DNA of 64,000 nt, from the NCBI RefSeq assembly GCF_000390185.1, contig NZ_AQHR01000112.1:1-64000 (forward strand). Reading direction: 5' to 3'. The notes below the pieces were generated by a model, which worked only from the letters and a program-made list of their open reading frames with translations, was not told the DNA's origin and made no database searches. Every line of letters starts with the position of its first letter. The first letter of the stretch is position 1. Shown one piece after another: positions 34,895 to 43,481 of this stretch. This DNA is from Lunatimonas lonarensis (lineage in GTDB: Bacteria; Bacteroidota; Bacteroidia; Cytophagales; Cyclobacteriaceae). A program made the translations under genes and the position numbers.

Positions 34895-36589
34895 TCAGGC
34901 TCCACGACCCACGACAACGGATTCGTTTAGTGCTTTGAACAAAGCTTCATCACGGTCATACAGATCATGACGGATCTGCGGGGTTCCTGCGGAATCTGTC
35001 CAAAAGGTTAGGTACAAAATGACAACAGGGATTTGCCTTCTCAACATAACCGTTTGCTCCCGTCCTCCGCGCATAGCTGCTAGGATTCGATCCTCTGTCC
35101 AGAGCGGTTGATCTGCCAATAACAACCTGGCCAATTCCACCGGACGCTCGATTCGGATACACCCCGAACTCAGTGCCCGATCATCTCTGGAGAACAACTC
35201 CCTGGAGGGGGTGTCATGAATGTAGACATTATGCTGGTTCGGAAACATGAACTTGACCAAGCCGAGCGAATTGGCGACCCCGGGATCCTGTCTAACCATG
35301 TAGGGGAAATTGCTTGCCGTAACTTTACTCCAATCGATCGAATGCGGATCCACCTCCTTTCCTCCAAAGGTAAGAATGCGCATGTTTTTGCTCCTTAGGT
35401 AACCTATGTCCTTCTTTACCGCCGGGATTACGTCATTTCTTAAAATGGTGGGTGGCACGGTCCAAGTAGGACTGAAGACCAAATAGGTCATGGGGGCATT
35501 GAATACCGGCGTTTTCCGATAGGCTCTACCCACGATCGCGTTGCTATGCAGCAGCGTATCTCTTTCCTTGATATAATCCATCGAAAAATTGGCAATATTA
35601 ACCAATATCAGCTCGTTCAACACGGTATCCGGTAGCCAGCGCATGCGCTCCAAATTCACCGCCCCCTGTTTGATAAGATCCTCGGGTCGCTTGTTGAGCG
35701 CACGTAATGTGGCGTTTCCGATGACGCCATCGGGGTTCAGTCCCAAATGCTTCTGATACTGCTCTATACGCCGGACCAGCAGCGTATCGTACCATTCTGA
35801 CTCCTGAGAAGCTTCTGATTGGCTTCCCTCCCAAAAATCCAACCGCTCCCTCACCTTGGGAATTAGCTGATGACGTTCGTAGGGTTTGATTGACTTGCTG
35901 ACCGTAAGCCTTTCCCACGAAGAGGGCGTGGACCGGGCCTTCTCATAAAAACCCATCATACTGACCCTCATCCGCTTGTACATGGGAAAGTCAGGGTAAA
36001 GTGCCTCCAGGCTCTTCCGTACTTCACACCCATCTACCGCAAGTTGCAGTTTATTAAGCACCTCCTTCCTTGGTTCCTTTCGCTTTAGTTCCCACCCAAA
36101 CTCACGATGTCCCGGGTCTACTTTTCCCAAATAAAGGTGTGAACCTAATTCCAAAAAAGCATCCGATAGCACTACGTCCATTTTAGCAATTTCGATCGGT
36201 GACACCACCGCCCCCCCCTTTAATGCCTGTTCCATCACCTGAAAGAATGCATTGATGCGGTTGAGGTGATATTGATCTGGAATTAGCCCATCAAATCTGC
36301 TTTGCTGAATCAAGTACCTCATTTCGTACGCATTGCAGGTCAGGCGATCCTCGGAGAACCACGCTTCTTTAAATTTCCTACTGGAATAGAACTGAAACAG
36401 CTGATCCGGATTATAAAGATCTCCTCCAACGGGACTGGAGCCGGGGTCTTCCAGACGAAACTCAAACAAATGCCTGATTTCAAAGGAAACCCCCGAATCG
36501 ATCACATGTGTCTGGGCAGGCAAAGAGCTCCAAATAATGTACAATACAACAGCTAAAAGTGTGCATTTCCTACCAAACAAACTGTCCAT
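34895..36589 (-). CDS. L,D-transpeptidase with peptidoglycan-binding domain (YcbB/LdtD-like)
   Basis: A 564-residue exported protein (N-terminal hydrophobic stretch about 8-25). Order of parts: a scaffold region (about 50-240) with YLGKVDPGHREFGW; a peptidoglycan-binding helix set (RIEQYQKHLGLNPDGVIGNATLRALN); and a YkuD catalytic domain with H458 (VYIHDTP) and C477 in SSGCIRIERP. This is the LdtD (YcbB) layout, which makes 3-3 cross-links. It is the last gene of an apparent operon GNAT-nitrilase, kdsC, kdsA, ldt; it starts 11 bases after kdsA. Confidence 0.9.
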   Translation of the reverse strand: MDSLFGRKCTLLAVVLYIIWSSLPAQTHVIDSGVSFEIRHLFEFRLEDPGSSPVGGDLYNPDQLFQFYSSRKFKEAWFSEDRLTCNAYEMRYLIQQSRFDGLIPDQYHLNRINAFFQVMEQALKGGAVVSPIEIAKMDVVLSDAFLELGSHLYLGKVDPGHREFGWELKRKEPRKEVLNKLQLAVDGCEVRKSLEALYPDFPMYKRMRVSMMGFYEKARSTPSSWERLTVSKSIKPYERHQLIPKVRERLDFWEGSQSEASQESEWYDTLLVRRIEQYQKHLGLNPDGVIGNATLRALNKRPEDLIKQGAVNLERMRWLPDTVLNELILVNIANFSMDYIKERDTLLHSNAIVGRAYRKTPVFNAPMTYLVFSPTWTVPPTILRNDVIPAVKKDIGYLRSKNMRILTFGGKEVDPHSIDWSKVTASNFPYMVRQDPGVANSLGLVKFMFPNQHNVYIHDTPSRELFSRDDRALSSGCIRIERPVELARLLLADQPLWTEDRILAAMRGGREQTVMLRRQIPVVILYLTFWTDSAGTPQIRHDLYDRDEALFKALNESVVVGRGA

Positions 36590-36600
36590 ACCTGTGCTAC

Positions 36601-37446
36601 TTAAACTTGAATTTCTTCGAACTTCCTCCCTATCTCCCAGGTCTCCTTTAGCATACGCAAAAATGATTCCATTTGATGCAAAGGCACCATGTTTGGCCCA
36701 TCACTCATCGCCATGTCCGGCTTGGGATGGGTTTCAATAAAAAACCCATCGACGCCTACGGCCGCCGCCGCCCTGGCGAGATAAGGTGCAAAATGTCGTT
36801 GACCACCGCTACTTCCTCCAAGGCCTCCCGGCTGCTGAACACTGTGAGTTACGTCGAATACCACTGGCGCGAAGGCCCGCATTACGGGAAGTGCCCTCAT
36901 GTCTACCACCAGATTATGATATCCCAGCGCAAAACCCCTCTCGGTCAGGCAAACTTCATCATTACCTGTTCCTCGGATTTTTTCCACTGCGTACCGCATA
37001 TCTTCGGGTGCCATAAACTGCCCACGCTTCACCTTTACCGCCTTCCCTGTTTCCGCCGCGGCAAGCAAAAGATCGGTTTGTCGGCACAGGTAGGCCGGAA
37101 TCTGAAGCACATCCACCACTTGGGCTACTGGATCCGCCTGATAGCTCTCATGGATATCCGTGAGCAATGGCACCTGCAGCCTCTTCCCAACCTCGGACAA
37201 AATACTTAGTGCCCTATCCATACCCAACCCACGAAACGAGGAAGAGGATGTTCGGTTGGCCTTGTCAAAGGACGCCTTAAAAACATACAAAAACCCTAGA
37301 TCGGCTGCCAAAATTTTCAACGCCTCTCCTATCTCTAGGCAAGTATCCAGGCTTTCGACCGCGCACGGCCCGGCAAACAAGACGGGGATCTCTCCCCCCA
37401 AGTACATGCCGTCCTGTATTCTCATCGTATATCCACTACGCTGCAT
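36601..37446 (-). CDS. kdsA: 3-deoxy-8-phosphooctulonate synthase
   Basis: Condenses phosphoenolpyruvate with arabinose 5-phosphate to Kdo 8-phosphate for the lipopolysaccharide core. The 281-residue protein has FAGPCAVES, FKASFDKANRTSS, GLG, TDIHESYQA, QIPAYLCRQTDLL, VKVKRGQFMAPEDM, LTERG, VFDVTHSVQQPGG and FIETHPKP. It is followed by the L,D-transpeptidase and preceded by kdsC after 90 bases. A later ATG (37425, MRIQDG) is an alternative start. Confidence 0.95.
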   Translation of the reverse strand: MQRSGYTMRIQDGMYLGGEIPVLFAGPCAVESLDTCLEIGEALKILAADLGFLYVFKASFDKANRTSSSSFRGLGMDRALSILSEVGKRLQVPLLTDIHESYQADPVAQVVDVLQIPAYLCRQTDLLLAAAETGKAVKVKRGQFMAPEDMRYAVEKIRGTGNDEVCLTERGFALGYHNLVVDMRALPVMRAFAPVVFDVTHSVQQPGGLGGSSGGQRHFAPYLARAAAAVGVDGFFIETHPKPDMAMSDGPNMVPLHQMESFLRMLKETWEIGRKFEEIQV

Positions 37447-37536
37447 CGTGTTTTCATTTTATAACTGCTACCATCTACTCTTTCTTCCAGTCGGCACCAA
37501 GACCTTAACCTGCCATTACCATCATGCCCCGCCAGA

Positions 37537-38085
37537 CTAGGCAATATCCAACGATCGCAGTGCCTCGTCCAAATTACCCCTGACATGCAAAAGCGTATCT
37601 GCCAACTCCCTAAATGCCCCTGCCCCACCAGGCAAAGAACAAACAAAATCCACCTTGTCACAAACATAAGGCAATGCGTCTCTTGGTGCCGCTGACACGC
37701 CCACGTTCAATAGCACGTCCAAATCTATGATATCATCCCCAATGTAAGCACATTCTGCAAGGGTTAAGCCACGCTCCTCTAATAAGTCCGCGATCAATCC
37801 AAGTTTGTTTTTTACACCATGAAAATGAAAATCCAACCTCATCTGTTCGCATCTGCGCTTTACGACATCCACATCTCTGCCACTCACAGCACCCACAAGT
37901 AACCCAAATTTTTTCAGGAAAGGGATAATCTGTCCATCCTTTACCTGAAATCGCTTATATTCCACGCCGGAATCGTCAAGTATGATTCCCCCATCCGTCA
38001 AAACGCCGTCCACATCGGTGATCAGCACCTTTATTTCCTTCATCTTCTCCCGTAAACGTGGGGGAATTTCCTGCAGTCTATACAT
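37537..38085 (-). CDS. kdsC: 3-deoxy-D-manno-octulosonate 8-phosphate phosphatase (KdsC), HAD family
   Basis: Removes the phosphate from Kdo 8-phosphate, the step after KdsA. The 182-residue HAD protein has motif I DVDGVLTDG (24-32), motif II VSGRD, motif III KL with GVKNKL, and motif IV GDDIIDL. No cap domain, as in the KdsC tetramer. It has a 1-base gap to the GNAT-nitrilase gene upstream and a 90-base gap to kdsA downstream. Confidence 0.93.
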   Translation of the reverse strand: MYRLQEIPPRLREKMKEIKVLITDVDGVLTDGGIILDDSGVEYKRFQVKDGQIIPFLKKFGLLVGAVSGRDVDVVKRRCEQMRLDFHFHGVKNKLGLIADLLEERGLTLAECAYIGDDIIDLDVLLNVGVSAAPRDALPYVCDKVDFVCSLPGGAGAFRELADTLLHVRGNLDEALRSLDIA

Positions 38086-38086
38086 A

Positions 38087-39628
38087 TCAGCGTTTTCTTT
38101 TCCACTGGATGGAATACAGATCCAGGCGGCGCTGCTCCAGATTTCTCACACTTCCTGCCTTACGTAACTTGGTAAGCAAGTCGAGGTCAACATCGGCAAC
38201 AATAGTGGTCTCCGTATTCAGGGATGCTTCTGCAATAGTAGCATCGTGCGGGAACGAAAAATCAGAGGGAGAGTATATTGCCGCCTGCGAATGCTGAATA
38301 TCCATATTCTCGACTTTGGGCAGGTTCCCTACCGATCCGGTGATTGCTACGTAGCACTCATTTTCAATGGCTCGCGCCTTGGCGCAAGTGCTCACCCTTA
38401 GATAGGCATTCTTAGTGTCCGTCCAAAACGGAACAAAGAGTATATCCATCTCCTTTTCAGCCAAAATCCGACCCAATTCAGGAAACTCCACGTCATAGCA
38501 GATCAGTATGCCTATACGCCCTGCATCCGTATCAAATACGCGAATACCGTTTCCTCCCTGTAGGCCCCAATACGCCTGCTCGTCAGGAGTAATGTGCAGC
38601 TTGTACTGCCTATCCATCGTCCCGTCCCTGCGGCATAGGTAGCTTACGTTGCGGAGCTTTTTCCCGTCGTACTCCGGCATACTTCCCGCGATAATATTAA
38701 CATTGTAGGAGAGGGCCAGGTCCCGCATCCTATCGAGAATCTCCTCCGTGTATTCGGCTAGATTCCTGATAGCCTCAGACGCCTCCATGTTGTTGAATCC
38801 TGCCAATAACGGCGCATTAAAAAACTCCGGGAACAAGCAAAAATCGGATTTATAGTTGGAGATGGTATCCACAAAAAACTCCACCTGCTGCATAAGGTCA
38901 TCTACGTTCGCAAAACGCCTCATTTTCCATTGAACCAGACCCAGCCGAACAATGGTCTTTTTGTTTCCGATTAGCTTTTCTTCCTTTTCGTAGTAGATGT
39001 TAATCCACTCAAGCAGAGTGGCGTAGGCCCTTGAATCGGTATCCTCGGGCAGGTACTTGGTGATTACCTTTCTGACATGAAACTCATTGGCCAGCTGAAA
39101 AGAAAGCACCGGATCAAAGATCTCCTTGTTTTTGACCATTTCGATGTACTTGCGTGGCGTCATTTGATCCGCGTACTTGCTATATCCCGGTATCCTGCCG
39201 CCGGCAATTATCGACCGCAGGTTTAGATTTTCGCAGAGTTCCTTCCGTGCATCGTAAAGCCTTCGTCCCAATCTAAGCCCTCTGTACTCTTTATCCACAA
39301 AAACATCCGTACCGTAGAGCGTGTCTCCGTTTTCATCATGGGTATCAAATTTCCCAAAACCGGTAATTTGATCATAGGTATGGTTATCACCGTATTTGGA
39401 ATAGTCGACGATCAAACTCATGGCTACCGCTACTACGGTTCCATTGTCCTCCAAACAAATCTGACCCGCTGGAAACGCCTTTACCTGGTTCTGGAATTCC
39501 TCCTTGGTCCAAGCCATCGCTTGGTCCTTGTAAATGCTGACCATGATTTTACGGATATCCCCGTAGTCCGAAAGACGGACGTTTCGTAGTTTTAAACGGT
39601 GCTCTAATTCTTCTTTCTGCTTACTCAT
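38087..39628 (-). CDS. fusion of GNAT N-acetyltransferase and carbon-nitrogen hydrolase
   Basis: A 513-residue two-domain protein. Residues about 12-200 are a GNAT domain (VRLSDYGDIRKIM, then the acetyl-CoA loop YRGLRLGRRL at 115-124). Residues about 225-510 are a nitrilase-like amidase with the full triad E268 (FPEFF), K343 (YKLH) and C377 (ILICYDVEFPEL). The family is known as a bifunctional GNAT/carbon-nitrogen hydrolase; its substrate is not known to me. All catalytic residues are present. It heads the operon with kdsC, kdsA and the L,D-transpeptidase. A -7 box lies 4 bases before its ATG. Confidence 0.88.
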   Translation of the reverse strand: MSKQKEELEHRLKLRNVRLSDYGDIRKIMVSIYKDQAMAWTKEEFQNQVKAFPAGQICLEDNGTVVAVAMSLIVDYSKYGDNHTYDQITGFGKFDTHDENGDTLYGTDVFVDKEYRGLRLGRRLYDARKELCENLNLRSIIAGGRIPGYSKYADQMTPRKYIEMVKNKEIFDPVLSFQLANEFHVRKVITKYLPEDTDSRAYATLLEWINIYYEKEEKLIGNKKTIVRLGLVQWKMRRFANVDDLMQQVEFFVDTISNYKSDFCLFPEFFNAPLLAGFNNMEASEAIRNLAEYTEEILDRMRDLALSYNVNIIAGSMPEYDGKKLRNVSYLCRRDGTMDRQYKLHITPDEQAYWGLQGGNGIRVFDTDAGRIGILICYDVEFPELGRILAEKEMDILFVPFWTDTKNAYLRVSTCAKARAIENECYVAITGSVGNLPKVENMDIQHSQAAIYSPSDFSFPHDATIAEASLNTETTIVADVDLDLLTKLRKAGSVRNLEQRRLDLYSIQWKRKR

Positions 39629-39632
39629 AGCA

Positions 39633-39640
39633 CAAAAATA
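39633..39640 (-). promoter_or_regulatory. -7 box directly before the GNAT-nitrilase start
   Basis: CAAAAATA gives TATTTTTG on the minus strand, an exact TAnnTTTG match ending 4 bases before the ATG at 39628. The rest of the 136-base gap up to the antiporter gene shows no other gene or box. Confidence 0.35.
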
Positions 39641-39764
39641 CGCAATTTAAATACATTCCAAGGTTCGGATGATGGTCACGATAATCGTACCAAAACGGAC
39701 ATCTGCAACTGTGATAAAAGTTCTTGGCAAAATCTATTCTCTCATAAGAGGGTAGCTTTTTGGG

Positions 39765-41240
39765 CTATTCAAGCAAATCAGATATCCCAAACATGCGATA
39801 CACATCCCTTAGTCCCTCCTCACTATCCGAGAGTACGACCAGTTTATCCCCTGATTCAATCACCGTTGAACCACTTGGCGTAATAAACTTATCCCCCCGT
39901 TGGATCATGGCGATAATAGCCGACTTGGGAAAATTCAAATCCACAATACGTTTGCCGGCCTTTTCCGCACCATCCTCGATTTTGATCTCTTTCATGACCG
40001 TTCGGGGGTATTCCTCCATCAAGGCATCCGTCGGATTCTTGGGTTTTGCTTTCTCGGGCAGTGCGACATGCAGCCATTTCGCTACAGCCGACAGCGTGGT
40101 ACCTTGAATTAGAATGGAGGTGAGCGAAATGAAGAACACAATATTAAAAATCATATCGGCTTTTTCGATACCTGCAAGAAGGGGATAGGTGGCGAATACG
40201 ATGGGAACTGCACCGCGTAGGCCTACCCAGGAAATATACAGCCGGCGCCTGATTTTCATCTTAAAAAAACCCAAACTGATCAGCACCCCTATAGGGCGGG
40301 CTACGAGGATCAAAAATCCGGAAATCAGCAACCCGATGCCAATAAAGGGTACCACTTCGGAGGGATAGACCAAGAGCCCAAGAGTCAGGAAAAGGACTAT
40401 CTGCATTAACCAGGCCAGCCCGTCAAACATCTTCATGATGGCCTTCTTGTGTATCAGCTCCTGATTCCCCAAGTAAACAGCACAAATGTAGATGGCCAAA
40501 AAGCCATTTCCTCCCAGAAAATCGGTAGCCGAAAAAGTACCAAACATCAATCCAATCACTAAAACAGGATACAATCCCTCAAAATCCAACCTGATACGAT
40601 TGATCGCCAATTTACTGATCAAACCGAAAATATAGCCCATGATCCCTCCCAGGATCATCTGTGTGAAAAACAACGGCAATACCGTCCATAGTGCCTGATC
40701 CTGATTGACTACAAGTCCCAAAAAAGCAATGGTGAGCACGTAAGCCATCGGGTCGTTACTACCGCTCTCCATTTCCAAGGTAGGCCGTAGGTTCGTTTTC
40801 AATGCCAGATTTTTTGCCCTGAGAATCGAAAAAACGGCCGCCGCATCAGTGGAAGACACGATAGCACCCAACAACAATCCCTCGTATAGGGTAAAGTCGG
40901 TCACGAGCCAAACGAACAACCCTAGAAGAACAGCCGTAAAGAACACCCCCAGTGTAGAGAGGGAAAAGCCCTGCCAAAAAACAGGTCTTACGGTCTGCCA
41001 ATTGGTGTCCAACCCACCGGAAAAAAGAATAAAGTTGAGAGAAACTACCCCAATGAACTGCGCGATTTTGGGATCGTCAAAGTGAATGCCCCCAAACCCG
41101 TCTGATCCCGCCAACATGCCAATGCCCAAAAAGAGGACAAGGGTAGGCACACCAAATTTATACGATGTCTTGCCGGCTATTATGCTCAGAATCAACAAAG
41201 CTGACCCAATCAGCAAAATATTCTCAATAGTTAGGTTCAT
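39765..41240 (-). CDS. potassium/proton antiporter (CPA1, NhaP2/CvrA type) with TrkA-C domain
   Basis: A 491-residue inner-membrane protein with about twelve helices of the sodium/proton exchanger fold. Key segments are LFSGGLDTNW, GAIVSSTDAAAVFSILR (the Asp-Ala pair of the transport site) and LEMESGSNDPMAYVLT. The last 80 residues form a TrkA-C (RCK-C) domain (IVDLNFPKSAIIAMIQRGDKFITPSGSTVIESGDKLVVLSD). This is the K+/H+ antiporter form. RCK-C domains can bind c-di-AMP in other bacteria, and this genome makes c-di-AMP (cdaA). It is divergent from an MscS channel gene. Confidence 0.9.
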   Translation of the reverse strand: MNLTIENILLIGSALLILSIIAGKTSYKFGVPTLVLFLGIGMLAGSDGFGGIHFDDPKIAQFIGVVSLNFILFSGGLDTNWQTVRPVFWQGFSLSTLGVFFTAVLLGLFVWLVTDFTLYEGLLLGAIVSSTDAAAVFSILRAKNLALKTNLRPTLEMESGSNDPMAYVLTIAFLGLVVNQDQALWTVLPLFFTQMILGGIMGYIFGLISKLAINRIRLDFEGLYPVLVIGLMFGTFSATDFLGGNGFLAIYICAVYLGNQELIHKKAIMKMFDGLAWLMQIVLFLTLGLLVYPSEVVPFIGIGLLISGFLILVARPIGVLISLGFFKMKIRRRLYISWVGLRGAVPIVFATYPLLAGIEKADMIFNIVFFISLTSILIQGTTLSAVAKWLHVALPEKAKPKNPTDALMEEYPRTVMKEIKIEDGAEKAGKRIVDLNFPKSAIIAMIQRGDKFITPSGSTVIESGDKLVVLSDSEEGLRDVYRMFGISDLLE

Positions 41241-41451
41241 AAAGTCTAATCAACGGAAAATTACTGGTTCATCGGCCAATATATACAAAAACTACCCTAG
41301 GAACATTACGTTTCCACGCCCCGTTCCAACCTGTCATTTTTTTGCCAAAATCCACTCGATGGCTTGTTGACCATTGCCTAATTCCCATGCTTTCTTTGGA
41401 TTGTGGCAATTCGTTAGTATTTTTCTGCGAACATTGTGATTTTAGGCATCA
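41241..41451. other. 211-base divergent intergenic region
   Basis: Lies between the antiporter and MscS genes and must hold both promoters. I see no gene and no exact -7 box; TTTG-N16-TAGTATTT before the MscS gene is a weak candidate. Confidence 0.4.
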
Positions 41452-42360
41452 ATGGATGAACTTTATCAGGACTTAAAGGAAGGTAATCTCGGAGGTTTTT
41501 TCGAGCACCTCGACCAATTTTTACAAATTAGCCTCATTGGCTTAGGAGATTCCAAACTTACTATCGGGCTTCTGTTATGGCTCATAATTTCCGTATCCGT
41601 CATTTTGTTGTTGGCGGAATTTGTTCGGAAATTTACCGTTAATAGACTGTTGTCCCGTTATACGTTGGATCTCGGAACCCGCAAGGCCATTGGCACCATT
41701 GTCAAGTACGCACTAATCACCATTGGGTTTTTCACCATTTTACAAAACTCCAACGTTGATCTCAGCGCGCTTGGGATACTTGCCGGTGCAGTTGGGGTGG
41801 GCATTGGGTTTGGATTGCAAAACATCACCAACAACTTTATAAGCGGCCTGATTATTCTCTTCGAGCGCCCTATAAAAGAAGGTGACCGAATTGAAGTTAA
41901 CGGAGTGAACGGCGATGTTATCAAAATCTCCGCCAGGTCAACGATGGTCGTAACCAACGACAACATTACCATCATCGTACCAAACAGTCAATTCATAGAC
42001 AGTTCTGTCATCAATTGGTCCCATAACGACCGAAATATTCGCTTCAATATCCCGGTTGGCGTTGCATACAAGGAAGACCCGGAAAATATCAGGAAGATAT
42101 TGCTGAAGGCAGCGGAGGAAAATCCCGGGGTATTGGATTCTCCGTCACCGGATGTGCTTTTTCAGGGATACGGAGACAGCAGTATTGATTTTATTTTACG
42201 TATCTGGACCTCTGAATATATCAATAGGCCCCAAGTACTGAAAAGTCAGCTTTATTACGATATATTCAGACGATTTAGGGAGGCAGGTGTCGAAATACCC
42301 TTTCCACAACATGACCTGCATATTCGGTCTGGTTGGAAAAATCCGGGCAATCCAACCTAA
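41452..42360 (+). CDS. small-conductance mechanosensitive channel (MscS family)
   Basis: A 302-residue inner-membrane channel that opens on osmotic downshock. Three N-terminal helices (about 38-58, 75-95 and the pore helix) are followed by the Gly/Ala-rich TM3 LGILAGAVGVGIGFGLQNITNNFISGLIILFERP (about 107-141), the beta domain (GDRIEVNGVNGDVIKISARSTMVVTND) and the C-terminal alpha/beta domain ending in EIPFPQHDLH. All hallmarks are present. It starts a plus-strand run followed after about 40 bases by an outer membrane protein gene. Confidence 0.92.
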   Translation: MDELYQDLKEGNLGGFFEHLDQFLQISLIGLGDSKLTIGLLLWLIISVSVILLLAEFVRKFTVNRLLSRYTLDLGTRKAIGTIVKYALITIGFFTILQNSNVDLSALGILAGAVGVGIGFGLQNITNNFISGLIILFERPIKEGDRIEVNGVNGDVIKISARSTMVVTNDNITIIVPNSQFIDSSVINWSHNDRNIRFNIPVGVAYKEDPENIRKILLKAAEENPGVLDSPSPDVLFQGYGDSSIDFILRIWTSEYINRPQVLKSQLYYDIFRRFREAGVEIPFPQHDLHIRSGWKNPGNPT

Positions 42361-42402
42361 AAACCAACGGATTAACCTATCTTGACCGAAAAGAACAGAA
42401 GA

Positions 42403-43356
42403 ATGAAGCGGGGGATACAATGGGTAATTTTTGCCTATGTGCTTTTTTGTGCGACAAGCCAACTGGCACATGCGCAGGCCTTCTATCGCTTTCGCTTCGA
42501 GGAACCCTGGTCCGTTGCCGCCCACTTGGGTCCGACCCAGTATTTTGGAGACCTCTACTCGCTATGGAAATACTACGAGGGAATTCAGCCGGATTATAAC
42601 TTTGCCCTGACCGGAAGGTACACCTTTGGCAAAAACGTGAAGGCCAGGGTAGATCTTACCTACTACCAAATCTCAGGTGAGGACACCAAAGCCGATCCTA
42701 GAAGCGGACGCATACCCCGTGATTTGAACTTCCGTGCCCGAAACTACGAAGCGGCCGTACTGTTCGAATACTACTATAAACCGGTGAAGGTCTATAACAT
42801 TACGCGTGAGTTCCTGAACCCATACATTTTCGCAGGGGTGGGTGTTTCGACCAACGATCCTTATGCCAATTACCGGGGCAATTGGATTCCGCTCAGGCCA
42901 CTACAAACGGAAAACGAAGCCTATCCAGGTGTTGTAATGGTGTTTCCTATGGGGTTGGGCCTGAAATATAAAGTCAATGTGTACATGGACTTCTTTATCG
43001 AGGGCAATTATCGATTCACCCTAACCGACTACTTGGATGATATCAGCTCATTCAATATGTCGGGGTTTTACGAAGACCTGATCGAAGACTATGTTTCCGG
43101 GGAAAATCCCCAACGCCTACGTCTCTCGGTGCTCCAAGCGAGATACCTTTTGGAAAATGGAGAGCCAAATGTGGCACTCATCCGGTCTACGGGAGGTAGG
43201 CCCCGAAGGGGCAGCGGTGATCCCCGCCTAAATGAACCAAATGCCCGATACGATGGCTATTTCTCGCTGAATTTTGGGGTGGAAATCTATTTCGCCCAAG
43301 ATATTTGGGAAAACTGGATTTTCAGGCACAAAGGGAAAGGCTGGAGATTCTGGTAA
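42403..43356 (+). CDS. outer membrane beta-barrel protein (DUF6089-like)
   Basis: ATG 42403 gives 317 residues with a signal peptide (MKRGIQWVIFAYVLFC...AHA). The mature part shows barrel strands: SVAAHLGPTQYFGDLYS near the start, ALTGRYTFGKNVKARVDLTYYQISGED, and NYEAAVLFEYYYKP, then a long middle with FFIEGNYRFTLTDYLDDIS. This resembles DUF6089-type proteins of Bacteroidota. The C-terminus ends in RFW, an aromatic end as in outer membrane barrels. A TTG at 42382 is a less likely start. Function unknown. Confidence 0.75.
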   Translation: MKRGIQWVIFAYVLFCATSQLAHAQAFYRFRFEEPWSVAAHLGPTQYFGDLYSLWKYYEGIQPDYNFALTGRYTFGKNVKARVDLTYYQISGEDTKADPRSGRIPRDLNFRARNYEAAVLFEYYYKPVKVYNITREFLNPYIFAGVGVSTNDPYANYRGNWIPLRPLQTENEAYPGVVMVFPMGLGLKYKVNVYMDFFIEGNYRFTLTDYLDDISSFNMSGFYEDLIEDYVSGENPQRLRLSVLQARYLLENGEPNVALIRSTGGRPRRGSGDPRLNEPNARYDGYFSLNFGVEIYFAQDIWENWIFRHKGKGWRFW

Positions 43357-43438
43357 TCGACCGTATATTGGCAAGTAGACGAGGCTGGCCTTTGCCACAT
43401 ACATTGCCATTTTAGAAATGAATACGGATTATTTTTTT

Positions 43439-43446
43439 TAATTTTG
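43439..43446 (+). promoter_or_regulatory. -7 promoter box of leuS
   Basis: TAATTTTG, an exact TAnnTTTG match, 35 bases before the leuS ATG; predicted leader about 30 bases. No strong -33. Confidence 0.5.
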
Positions 43447-43481
43447 GAACCATTTCCCAGATATACTTACCAAAATAAAAA

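Noticed and set aside
36673-37209. Open frame of 178 codons opposite kdsA
   Set aside because: Shadow of a conserved gene; rich in His and Arg without pattern.
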